Positions 32,209 to 40,422 of a stretch of 64,000 nt of DNA are shown in pieces. Numbering within the stretch: position 1 is the first letter of the stretch; each line of letters begins with the position of its first letter. The position numbers and the translations under genes are program-made. The stretch comes from JAKSSE01 sp045597645 (lineage in GTDB: Bacteria > Bacillota > Clostridia > Lachnospirales > Lachnospiraceae): contig JAZLKM010000049.1 in the NCBI GenBank assembly GCA_045597645.1, positions 62,001-126,000 on the forward strand, read 5' to 3'. Below the pieces are notes generated by a model. The model did not search any database. It was not told where the DNA came from and saw only the letters and a list, made by a program, of their open reading frames with translations.

Positions 32209-33473
32209 TAGTGGATCTCCACCTTCGAATTAGTATCAAAATATCCTACAGTGTTCTTCTCAGCGATTACTGTCAGACTGCATACATCATAGAGCCTGTG
32301 ATATACCACAAAATCATTATCTCTATATCCAGTACAACCAAATGACAGCAGATACTCTCCGCCCTGCAAATACATAGTCTGCTTAAAGGTTATCTCCTTG
32401 ATATCTCCTGCCTTCGCATTGGTGAACTGCTTCTCGTACATAGAATTTGTACCGCAGATTTCTGTACCCTTAGTATTCTTAACGGTAAATGCAAAAATCG
32501 GATCATCCACGTCCTCGTTGAATTTTACCCTCATACGAATGGTAAAATCAGTAAACTTAGATATGGCATTGGTGACAAGTCCATTCTCGTCCTCGATGCA
32601 GTAGTCAATAATCTCTGCCCTGCCGTCTCCATACTCGATGGTCTGCTCATTTTTATGCATCAAGTCCTTGGCGGTCATATCCTCTGTAAGTTCAATACTA
32701 TTTTCCTGAGTATTGCCCTCTTCATCAGTATCCAACTGCCCCACCAGGATTTTCTTGTACATGTCAACCATCTCCTTGGGAGTTCCCTCGGCGATAAGAT
32801 GCCCTTTATTCAGTAGGAGCACTCTGTCACAATACTGTGATATGCTGGATAAATCGTGGCTTACAAATAGAATCGTCTTACCCTGAGCCTTGAATTCCTC
32901 AAATTTGTGGTAGCATTTTGCCTGGAAAAATACATCGCCAACCGACAGCGCTTCATCCACAATCAAAATCTCAGGGTCAATATTAATTGCAACTGCAAAA
33001 GCCAGTCGCACAAACATACCGCTTGAATATGTCTTTACAGGCTGATTAACAAATTCTCCTATATCAGCGAATTCCAATATATCCGGAAGTCTTTTGTCTA
33101 TTTCCTCTCTGGTAAATCCACTCATAGTACCATTGAGATACACATTTTCTATACCTGTGTACTCCATATTGAAGCCTGCGCCCAGCTCCAAAAGAGCAGA
33201 AATACGGCCATCGATCTCCACATTTCCCTCTGTAGGATTGAGGACCCCAGTTATAATTTTGAGCATGGTGGACTTACCTGAACCATTGGTTCCAATTAGG
33301 CCCACAGTCTCACCCTTATTAACGCAAAAAGAGACATTATGCAGCGCATAATGCTCTCTGTAGAGCTGTTTTTTCTTGCCTAATCCAAGTGAATCAAGGA
33401 GTCGATACCTGTTGCGGTCATACAGCTTATATAGTTTGCTTACGTCATTGACGCGTATTACAGAATTACTCAT
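32208..33473 (-). CDS. wzt: Polysaccharide ABC exporter, ATPase with C-terminal glycan-binding domain
   Basis: A 421-residue ATPase. It has Walker A GTNGSGKST (61-69), the signature YSSGMFVRLAFA, Walker B ILIVDEALSVGD and the switch LFVSHD. Residues about 270-421 form an extra beta-rich domain (TIEYGDGRAEIIDYCIEDENG, FAFTVKNTKGTEICGTN, QGGEYLLSFG) of the Wzt C-terminal type that binds the modified end of the glycan. This domain suggests export of capped chains. It overlaps both neighbours, gtrA-like upstream and the methyltransferase downstream. Confidence 0.95.
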   Translation of the reverse strand: MSNSVIRVNDVSKLYKLYDRNRYRLLDSLGLGKKKQLYREHYALHNVSFCVNKGETVGLIGTNGSGKSTMLKIITGVLNPTEGNVEIDGRISALLELGAGFNMEYTGIENVYLNGTMSGFTREEIDKRLPDILEFADIGEFVNQPVKTYSSGMFVRLAFAVAINIDPEILIVDEALSVGDVFFQAKCYHKFEEFKAQGKTILFVSHDLSSISQYCDRVLLLNKGHLIAEGTPKEMVDMYKKILVGQLDTDEEGNTQENSIELTEDMTAKDLMHKNEQTIEYGDGRAEIIDYCIEDENGLVTNAISKFTDFTIRMRVKFNEDVDDPIFAFTVKNTKGTEICGTNSMYEKQFTNAKAGDIKEITFKQTMYLQGGEYLLSFGCTGYRDNDFVVYHRLYDVCSLTVIAEKNTVGYFDTNSKVEIH

Positions 33474-33939
33474 TTACAGTAGTTTCCTTCTTCTCCAGGA
33501 AAATTTTGCGTGATATAAAATTATAAACCATAACAATAACTGTGGCAATAATCTTAGACCCTGCAGTAGCCAGATCGTCATTCTCATGTAGTAGATTTCT
33601 AAGCCAGATCCAGTTGGCGTATATGCCATCCATGCACAGCTTAATCAGCAGCTCATTTAATCCCATTCCAACGAGACTGAGTATGACGAAAATGATAAAT
33701 TCCTTCTTTTTGTCCATGTCCTCTCTGCGCTCGAACACGAACTTCATTGAAAGAATGTAATTTACGATAACTGAAACTGTAAATCCAAAAGCTGCTCCCA
33801 CCAATGCCGCACTGGTTGCATCCATCCCAAATGCAGATCTAAGCAATTTAGACAGTAGAATCGTGATGACGAAATCCACGAGAAATGAGATTACGCCCAC
33901 TACACCAAATTTTGCAATCTGAGCCATTAACTTTTTCAT
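33466..33939 (-). CDS. GtrA-like membrane protein
   Basis: A 157-residue protein with four membrane segments and the GtrA pattern KFGVVGVISFLVDFVI...LSKLL near the start and NYILSMKFVF in the middle. GtrA relatives are thought to flip undecaprenyl-phosphate-linked sugars made by GtrB. The GtrB-like gene is far away at 4631-5575, but both lie in the locus. GGAGG lies 5 bases before ATG 33939; an earlier ATG has no such site. A 42-bp tandem duplication fills the gap upstream. Confidence 0.85.
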   Translation of the reverse strand: MKKLMAQIAKFGVVGVISFLVDFVITILLSKLLRSAFGMDATSAALVGAAFGFTVSVIVNYILSMKFVFERREDMDKKKEFIIFVILSLVGMGLNELLIKLCMDGIYANWIWLRNLLHENDDLATAGSKIIATVIVMVYNFISRKIFLEKKETTVNE

Positions 33940-33956
33940 ATATACCTCCATGCCAG

Positions 33957-34040
33957 CGGACCTCGATATCCGCAGCTACTAATCAATTCTCTATCTATCG
34001 GACCTCGATGTCCGCGACTACTAATTAATCCTCTATCTAT
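33957..34040 (-). repeat. Two tandem copies of a 42-bp unit after the SGNH gene
   Basis: Units at 34040-33999 and 33998-33957 (minus direction) differ at 5 of 42 positions. Each begins ATAGATAGAG and ends in a short inverted repeat, CGGAC-ATCGAG-GTCCG in the first and CGGAT-ATCGAG-GTCCG in the second. The first unit overlaps the last codons and stop of the SGNH gene, so the repeat copied a gene end. Confidence 0.85.
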
Positions 34041-35010
34041 TGCTCATATACTCCTGTATATCCTCTGCCAGCTTGTAGGATCTCTCGTAAGCTCCGTCAT
34101 CCCCCAGGTGCCTAGCATCATCAAAGAACTTGAGATAATCAAAGAAATAATCCCTAAAGTCCGTTACAACAGGCGCCTCCACCTTGCTGGCGAAGTCTGA
34201 CCAAAACTCGTCGTAGAGCTCCTCGGGTGGTGTATTGTCATTGACAGGCACTGGGAAAGCTGCGATAAGCAGAGTTCCTCCATGTCTTTTGACATACTTA
34301 TTCAATCTGTTGATTCTCGCTGCCGCCTCGTCCGTTATAGGCTCTGGTACACCAATTTGCTCTGTTGTGAAATAAAACCCATACTCCACACCTTTGCTGT
34401 ACACGTTGTCCCCATACTCATTAAAGGATTCTCTGGCGTAAGCCGTATCTTTGTGATGTGCATTTCCTGTACCTTGGTATATTCTCTCGCGCACCTCGTT
34501 TAGATATATCGGAAAAGAATCTCTCATGGTAACAAAATCACGTCCGCGCATCATTTTCCACAGTGGCAAATGGTTCTCCATCATTTCCCACATCTGAACG
34601 GCCTCACCACTGGTAGGTTCATCCTCGTCAGTGTAATCTGTATCACATAGAACGACAATATCACCTTTTCCCACGTTCATATGTGCAGCATTGTCATTGA
34701 AGTAATTGCCAGTGCCCTTGTGTACGCCCATATTGACTACAGGCATGCCAAGTGTCTGCTCAATAGCATCGGACCTAAATCCAAAAGCCACATTACTGTC
34801 TCCAAGAATGATAACCTTGGGGCTATCCAGACTGTCGAGCCTACTCATCTTATCAATGATGGAAGCAGTGTAATCGTATGTAAACTGTGATGGCAGTGCC
34901 ACAAAAAACAGCACGCAGACAACCGCCACAAATACTATCAGTTTTGCGAGGACTACGAAAAATCCTCTTCTTCCACTAGAACTGGAAGTAGATAAATTCT
35001 GTTCTGGCAT
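34033..35010 (-). CDS. SGNH/DltD-like O-acylation partner, membrane-anchored
   Basis: About 325 residues: an N-terminal membrane anchor (LIVFVAVVCVLFFVAL) and an extracytoplasmic SGNH-hydrolase-like domain with block I ILGDSNVAFGF (Gly-Asp-Ser), a middle GMPVVNMGVHKGTGN and a C-terminal FDDARHLGDDG holding the Asp-x-x-His pair. Such proteins work with MBOAT enzymes to move acyl groups to surface glycans. It pairs with the MBOAT gene just upstream, which it overlaps, and is a paralogue of 47417-48346. I chose ATG 35010 (MPEQN) with GAGGGAG upstream; ATGs 5 and 11 codons earlier are possible. Confidence 0.8.
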   Translation of the reverse strand: MPEQNLSTSSSSGRRGFFVVLAKLIVFVAVVCVLFFVALPSQFTYDYTASIIDKMSRLDSLDSPKVIILGDSNVAFGFRSDAIEQTLGMPVVNMGVHKGTGNYFNDNAAHMNVGKGDIVVLCDTDYTDEDEPTSGEAVQMWEMMENHLPLWKMMRGRDFVTMRDSFPIYLNEVRERIYQGTGNAHHKDTAYARESFNEYGDNVYSKGVEYGFYFTTEQIGVPEPITDEAAARINRLNKYVKRHGGTLLIAAFPVPVNDNTPPEELYDEFWSDFASKVEAPVVTDFRDYFFDYLKFFDDARHLGDDGAYERSYKLAEDIQEYMSNR

Positions 35011-36472
35011 AATCTCCCTCACCATATACTCCCAGTGCAACAATCATGAAAAACAGTGCAAAATACACAATCCATCTAAGCCACTCGGGCTTTTGGAAAA
35101 ATAAAGTCTCAAGCTTGCCTCGTTTCGCAGCCATCGCCTCTATTACAATTAGGACAAGTACGCAAGCAACAATAGCAAATATCCTCCACTCCTGTCCCAG
35201 TTCCGGGTCCATAAGCCCCCATATGGGCTGAGTGACAGTAGCTCCAAATCCCGGGTTTTTCAAGGTATGCAGTATCATCTTGACTGCCCCAGACATAGAG
35301 CTGGCCCTAAAGAACAGCCACGCAAAGTCCACTAGAATAAAGGTGCCCAGCCGCTTTAGCCACGTAGTCACCCATCCACTTTGACTATGAGATTTTACTT
35401 TTGCATTTTCTGCCGAAGCTGCTTTTTTGTTCTTATCACAGATATCCATCCATATCCCCTGAATACTGATGAATATCCCGTTGAGAAATCCCCAGAAAAT
35501 ATAGTTCCAGCCTGCACCATGCCACATGCCGCTGACAGTAAATACAATGAGAGTATTGATATATTTTCTCAGCTTTCCCTTCCTATTACCACCCAATGGG
35601 ATGTATAGGTAGTCTCTAAACCACGATGTCAGCGATATGTGCCAGCGTCTCCAGAAATCGGATACTGAAGTGGCCATATAGGGCGAATCAAAATTGCGCA
35701 TAAGTCCTATACCTAGAATCCTCGCACTTCCTATCGCTATGTTTGTATAGCCTCCGAAATCACAGTAGATCTGTATGCCAAACAGTACCGTGGCTATGAT
35801 TATCTGAAGTCCAGTGTGGTCATACCAATCCTTGAATATCCAATCGACAACCTTGGCGCAGTTGTCAGCTATGACCACTTTCTGCCACACGCCAAATATG
35901 ATATATGCCAGTCCATATCTTAGATTATCACCATCTAACTTCACTTCCTGACGCAACTGGTGCAGTAGATTTTTGGACCTCTCAATCGGGCCAGCCACCA
36001 GCTGAGGGAAAAATGATACGAACAAAGCATATCGGAAGAAGTTGCGCTCTGCTGCAGTATCGCCCCTGTACACATCTATGACATATCCTACCGCCTGAAA
36101 AATGAAGAAAGATATTCCAACAGGAAGTATTATATCCATGAGCTCAAAGCTGCCCATTCCAATGCGGCTAGTCATCTTACCCAGATTGTCCAGCAGGAAA
36201 TTAAAATACTTAAAATAAACCAGCACTCCAAAGCAAGCTACAAAGGTACCGACGAGTAATGGCTTTGATCTTTTCCGCTCCTGAAGTAACCCCACTAGAT
36301 AGGTTATCACAGTCACTCCTAGCAGGAGTAGCGTATATTTTGCATTCCATCTGGAATAAAAAAAGTAGCTTGCAGCCAAAAGCCACAAGTATCTCAGCTT
36401 TGCCGGAATCAGATAGTATACAGCAAATACCACCGGCAAGAATATGAGATATTCCATCGAATTAAAAAACAT
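34976..36472 (-). CDS. MBOAT-family O-acyltransferase (AlgI/DltB-like)
   Basis: A 498-residue polytopic membrane enzyme. It carries the family signatures DFWRRWHISLTSWFRDYLYIPLGGN and WHGAGWNYIFWG with the catalytic histidine. AlgI and PatA-type proteins pass acetyl groups across the membrane, whereas DltB passes D-alanine from the carrier protein. Length (498) is nearer AlgI than DltB (about 400). It overlaps the SGNH gene and makes a functional pair with it. A second MBOAT is at 48350-49786. Confidence 0.92.
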   Translation of the reverse strand: MFFNSMEYLIFLPVVFAVYYLIPAKLRYLWLLAASYFFYSRWNAKYTLLLLGVTVITYLVGLLQERKRSKPLLVGTFVACFGVLVYFKYFNFLLDNLGKMTSRIGMGSFELMDIILPVGISFFIFQAVGYVIDVYRGDTAAERNFFRYALFVSFFPQLVAGPIERSKNLLHQLRQEVKLDGDNLRYGLAYIIFGVWQKVVIADNCAKVVDWIFKDWYDHTGLQIIIATVLFGIQIYCDFGGYTNIAIGSARILGIGLMRNFDSPYMATSVSDFWRRWHISLTSWFRDYLYIPLGGNRKGKLRKYINTLIVFTVSGMWHGAGWNYIFWGFLNGIFISIQGIWMDICDKNKKAASAENAKVKSHSQSGWVTTWLKRLGTFILVDFAWLFFRASSMSGAVKMILHTLKNPGFGATVTQPIWGLMDPELGQEWRIFAIVACVLVLIVIEAMAAKRGKLETLFFQKPEWLRWIVYFALFFMIVALGVYGEGDYARTEFIYFQF

Positions 36473-36485
36473 ATGCCTATCCTGT

Positions 36486-38093
36486 CTAGTACAATGTTAC
36501 GCGGTATGGAGCGTCACCGTAGGATACAACCTCACCGCCTATATTTTTCACCCATTCTGCAGCCTCAGCTGACTGAAATGAATCATCCTCAAAAAAGTAA
36601 TCTGGTGTATCGAAGAAAGCCACCTTCGGAGCAACAAGCTCCACAAATTCCTGAGGGTTAGTATTGTTCCCATGATGAGCCATCTGGAGATAATCTGCCT
36701 TTAGTCTGGCACCATATGAATTCATCAGATCCTCGTAAAGCGTCCCTGCAGGCGCAACATCGCTCATGAAAAGCATACTATTCTGCTCGCTTGACACCTT
36801 AAATACCAGTGAGCCTCTGTTGCAAATATCCTCACTGTAGTTTTGAGTATTATCATCGTATGCGCTAAACACTTCATAAGTGAGGTTACCCATACTAAAT
36901 ACATCTCCAGTATGGAGGAAGGTCACATTCTGCCCCTCCAAAAGTCTATAAAATTCGTCATAATACGCCGGCTCGTCCCAGTCTCTGGCCAATTGATGGT
37001 ACAAATCCAAATCAAAGTCTATTGTGAGTATCTGGCCCACCACTATGTCTCTAGGATCGCTCATAAGCTCATTGAAAGCACCCACATGGTCCGGGTGTCC
37101 GTGAGTAATAATCCAGGCATCTATTTTATTTCCATGCTGCCCTGCTATCCAGCGAATCTTGTCCGCGTCAGCTGCATGGCCACCATCTACCACTACAAGC
37201 CGTCCTTTTTCCTCAATGGTATAGAACATCCCCTGTGTGCCAGTTTCATCCGGATACATGGTTATGATTGCCTTCGAATACATCTCTCTTCGATTTTCAA
37301 ACAGTTTATAATTACCAGTATGATTGCTGTTAAATTCTCCCAGATAGCGACAGCCTCTCATTATCATTTCAGCCTCTGGCACTGTAAAATAAGTCGCAAA
37401 ATAATCCACAGCAAATCTATCCATCTCAGTCAGAAGTGCATCGTAATCGGGGGTAAGAGATGACAGCTCTCTAAAAATAATATCAGCGCTCTCACCAGTG
37501 ACTACAGTGCCGCCTACTCCATCCCTGCCGTACAGCACCTTGAAGCTCGGCTCATACTGTAACACATATGAGCAGATATATTCTGGAAAAGCTACTACAA
37601 GCTCTTCTCTGTCCAGATCGTTTAAGTCCTCCCACTGCTTTTGGGATATCACATCAAGCATGTCCACTGCCACTTGAGGAAGACCATACTTATTTGTATT
37701 CCAGTCGAAATTAGCTCGCGAATATAGGAAGTTACCGCAGCCCGCCACAAGTGCCACAGCCACCACTACGCTTACAACCTTCATCCAGAGCTTTTTACCG
37801 TACCGTCTCACCAAGTCCGCTACAGTGTATGCAACAGTAATAGCATAGGGTACACCCCAGAACAGTCTCATGGATGCACCTTCGTTAAGGATGTATTTCG
37901 AAACGATAAAATATGATACCGGATTAAAGAGGGCCAGCACATACAGTAGCGCTGTCCATACGAGCACATCCTTTTCTCTCTTTTTACGCTGCAATATCAT
38001 ATACCCAAGAGCCAAAAGGTATACTATCCAAAGCGCACCATAGGCCCAGTACCCACGTATCATATCCAGAAGTGAAGTCAATGCTAATGCCAT
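36486..38093 (-). CDS. Membrane segment plus metallo-beta-lactamase domain (ComEC-like C-terminus)
   Basis: A 535-residue protein in three parts. Residues 1-125 hold about four membrane helices that look like the C-terminal half of a DUF6077-type protein (ALFNPVSYFIVSKYIL, ASMRLFWGVPYAI). Residues 130-270 are a soluble link. Residues 280-535 form a metallo-beta-lactamase domain: VVDGGHAADADKI, the metal site HGHPDH (331-336), MLFMSDVAP and QMAHHGNNT, most like the C-terminal domain of ComEC. It overlaps the upstream membrane-protein gene by 10 bases (ATGGCATTAG). The target of the hydrolase is unknown; a phosphodiester or lipid-linked intermediate outside the membrane is a guess. Confidence 0.7.
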   Translation of the reverse strand: MALALTSLLDMIRGYWAYGALWIVYLLALGYMILQRKKREKDVLVWTALLYVLALFNPVSYFIVSKYILNEGASMRLFWGVPYAITVAYTVADLVRRYGKKLWMKVVSVVVAVALVAGCGNFLYSRANFDWNTNKYGLPQVAVDMLDVISQKQWEDLNDLDREELVVAFPEYICSYVLQYEPSFKVLYGRDGVGGTVVTGESADIIFRELSSLTPDYDALLTEMDRFAVDYFATYFTVPEAEMIMRGCRYLGEFNSNHTGNYKLFENRREMYSKAIITMYPDETGTQGMFYTIEEKGRLVVVDGGHAADADKIRWIAGQHGNKIDAWIITHGHPDHVGAFNELMSDPRDIVVGQILTIDFDLDLYHQLARDWDEPAYYDEFYRLLEGQNVTFLHTGDVFSMGNLTYEVFSAYDDNTQNYSEDICNRGSLVFKVSSEQNSMLFMSDVAPAGTLYEDLMNSYGARLKADYLQMAHHGNNTNPQEFVELVAPKVAFFDTPDYFFEDDSFQSAEAAEWVKNIGGEVVSYGDAPYRVTLY

Positions 38094-39187
38094 ATGCCAT
38101 ACCTCACTTCCACAACAAATAAAAGTCCCATTATTATCGAGGGCACAAGTGCCAATACAGTACCTGCCAGCGCCTTAACAGACTTAAATCTCACTGCGAG
38201 CACCACCCCGTACGCTGCTGTAAGCGCCGCGCCTATTACCAGGCCCGTCGTTGTCATCATACACGAAATAATGTTTATCATACCAAGCATTATCCATGGT
38301 CTTCTATCGCCAATCTTATCTGCGCATACATCATATATTTCAAGAAATACCAGTACCAGAATTGGCATGCACACATTCGCAAACATTGCTTTTCCCTGTT
38401 GGATTCGAAATGCCAAAAAAGCCGCCTGTGAGTAATTGCTTACATACCCAAACACATTCATCACCAGGTACATAAGGACAAATATCCATCTAGCCATAGC
38501 ATCCTCGAACAGTCTTGCTGCAAGGAGCCCTATAGCCATTATAGCTACAATCGTCATCGCAATTGGCATGACCTGCTGTGTAAAGACAGTTGGGTGCATT
38601 CCCAGCAGGTCTACCCATAGGCCTATAAGCATGTACCAGCCATTAATGAAATAGTGACTGCTATCCGTCAGATTAAAGTAAATATTAAAGTACGGATGTG
38701 TACGAAAAATATTGTTGTTGATTGCCGAATAGTGGCCAATCATCATGAAGTAAGCATCATCACCATCATAATGCATTAGAATAGCATTTTGAAAAACAAT
38801 GCCAGCAGCAATTACAATCGTTGCAATAATCAAAGTCCACATAGCAAAGCTTCTCTTCACCAGAACAGCACCAATGAATCTTTTTGGTACCTCAAGTAAG
38901 GATGCTGCCAACGCCTTGCCGTACTTAACTGCTCCCAATATGCAAATTGATGCTATGAGAATAAGATATGTGTACTTCAGTGCCTTGTAGCTAGCATCTA
39001 CTATGCATAATGGCAAAAAAACCACCTCAAAAATGACAAGCTCCCACAAAAAACCTGTAAAAGATGTCACGAAAAGATTACGTGGCTTACTCCCACCGAT
39101 AGAAAGCCCTAAACACGCAAAAAACTGTCCCACCAGGACAGTTGACACAAATATGCAGATAGATGCAAAAATCGCCTGTATCACCAA
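38084..39187 (-). CDS. DUF6077-like membrane protein, N-terminal half
   Basis: A 367-residue protein with about nine membrane segments. It shows ILMHYDGDDAYFMMIGHYSAINNN and a later FLAFRIQQGKAMFANVCMPILV, both of which I recall from DUF6077 proteins of about 600 residues. This protein stops after the two-thirds point, and the missing helices start the next gene, so the family protein is split in two overlapping, coupled genes. The start is a GTG with GAGGT seven bases upstream. The D-G-D-D loop after a helix resembles a GT-C active site. A terminator-like hairpin lies near codons 15-23. Confidence 0.7.
   Translation of the reverse strand: MVIQAIFASICIFVSTVLVGQFFACLGLSIGGSKPRNLFVTSFTGFLWELVIFEVVFLPLCIVDASYKALKYTYLILIASICILGAVKYGKALAASLLEVPKRFIGAVLVKRSFAMWTLIIATIVIAAGIVFQNAILMHYDGDDAYFMMIGHYSAINNNIFRTHPYFNIYFNLTDSSHYFINGWYMLIGLWVDLLGMHPTVFTQQVMPIAMTIVAIMAIGLLAARLFEDAMARWIFVLMYLVMNVFGYVSNYSQAAFLAFRIQQGKAMFANVCMPILVLVFLEIYDVCADKIGDRRPWIMLGMINIISCMMTTTGLVIGAALTAAYGVVLAVRFKSVKALAGTVLALVPSIIMGLLFVVEVRYGIWH
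39120..39144 (-). terminator. Terminator-like hairpin inside the DUF6077-like gene
   Basis: On the minus strand AACTGTCC-TGGTG-GGACAGTT is followed by T (six T in all counting the stem end, 39125-39120). It lies in the first 25 codons, as does the one at 17640-17664. Confidence 0.4.
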
Positions 39188-40422
39188 AATACCTCAAATA
39201 TGAAAACCAGCCCTGCAAAGGCTGACACAACCATATCCCTCCAGGTCATCCGGCAATGAATAATGCTATGATTAGCCACCAGCAGATACCATATAAAGGG
39301 AACCATTGCAATTAACAAATACGGCACTGCTCTTACCAGCACAGATGTTACCGTTATAGCTACTTCCTTTTTCTTGATTCTTCTGACAATTGCTAGAACA
39401 CCAAATATAAGAAGCACTACTATCGCTGCAATTGTCGCCGGATGAATCAGAAATCTCCTGCCATTTCCTAAAATAGCTCTCACTCTGCTGACAGATGTTC
39501 CAATCGCTTCCTCGTTTGACGTCCTAAATCTGACGCTAATAAGTCCATCATTAACTACGTCTTGTCCTGTCAGATGAGCAGCAAGTATCCATTTTTCCAA
39601 CCACATCCCGAGGTATCCTACACTCCAAGACAATCCGGTGTCAGCAACTCGCCATATTTTTTTCCAAATATTTGCATCAAGCTCAAATGAAATGAGCAAC
39701 ACTGCCGGAAGGCCCCATGTCACTACCGGGTATGTAAGAAAGTCAAAAAAGGACGTCAGCATGCCTATAATCAGGAAAGCATAGCCATATTTATCTATTC
39801 TGATGCCCCTACGGCGCATAAACAGCACCGCCAGCATACCTATATTTGCCACATAGAAGCAGGATGAATACTGCAGGGATGCCATAGTCTGCCAGGGAGC
39901 CAGCCATAGCATGGTTAATAGGTACGGTATAATTGCCCTTTTTGTATTGCTATGTACTAAACCGATTAGCACAAATATTATGGTCAGTGCCTGTAGCACC
40001 ATATTGACCATCCTCACGCCGTGATAATCTGTCAGAATCAGAAGCGGTCGCAGAAAAAGCAAATAGCCATGCCAATACTTTGCATAGCTGTCAGTGCTCA
40101 TTTCCAACCCATTAGAATAGTCCATGAGATTCTCTATTCTAGAGCCGCCCTCAATATGATTTCTATATACCATCATTGCCTGATTAATGGCATTCTGGGA
40201 TGTATCGATGCCCGCTGCATTCAGGAGCATCAACGCGTCTGTTATATTGTCACGTTCCTTATAGAAATTCCCCTCATCATAGAGAAGCTGAGCCGACGCC
40301 TTCACGTTTTTTCTGATGGAAGTCTTGGCTGCGTTAGAGTAGCTGAAGGTGAGCGTCATCATTCCGAGGCCCAGAAAGGCTCCAAGTATCAGTATTGTAA
40401 TGTATGCTGTTACCTTCCGCAT
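39181..40422 (-). CDS. Polytopic membrane protein, GT-C-like, paralogue of 57841-59103
   Basis: A 413-residue protein: one N-terminal helix, an outside loop of about 100 residues, then about nine helices. It shares with the protein at 57841-59103 the words YWHGYLLFLRPLL.LTDY, then FDFLTYPVVTWGLP and a late NHSIIHCRMTWRD (the other reads NHTYIHFWFSFRN). The family is not one I can name. The conserved Trp-His and Asp residues on the outer face suggest a GT-C-type enzyme. It starts right after the upstream stop with GAGG nine bases before, and overlaps the next gene by 7 bases. Confidence 0.6.
   Translation of the reverse strand: MRKVTAYITILILGAFLGLGMMTLTFSYSNAAKTSIRKNVKASAQLLYDEGNFYKERDNITDALMLLNAAGIDTSQNAINQAMMVYRNHIEGGSRIENLMDYSNGLEMSTDSYAKYWHGYLLFLRPLLILTDYHGVRMVNMVLQALTIIFVLIGLVHSNTKRAIIPYLLTMLWLAPWQTMASLQYSSCFYVANIGMLAVLFMRRRGIRIDKYGYAFLIIGMLTSFFDFLTYPVVTWGLPAVLLISFELDANIWKKIWRVADTGLSWSVGYLGMWLEKWILAAHLTGQDVVNDGLISVRFRTSNEEAIGTSVSRVRAILGNGRRFLIHPATIAAIVVLLIFGVLAIVRRIKKKEVAITVTSVLVRAVPYLLIAMVPFIWYLLVANHSIIHCRMTWRDMVVSAFAGLVFIFEVFW

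Noticed and set aside
36843..37463. A 206-codon plus-strand open frame
   Set aside because: It covers the metallo-beta-lactamase domain on the other strand, where the HGHPDH site fixes the real frame.
36486..39187. Sequencing frameshift splitting one DUF6077 gene
   Set aside because: The second gene has an ATG in an overlapping stop-start arrangement like many others here, so I treat it as a real split; reads would be needed to be certain.
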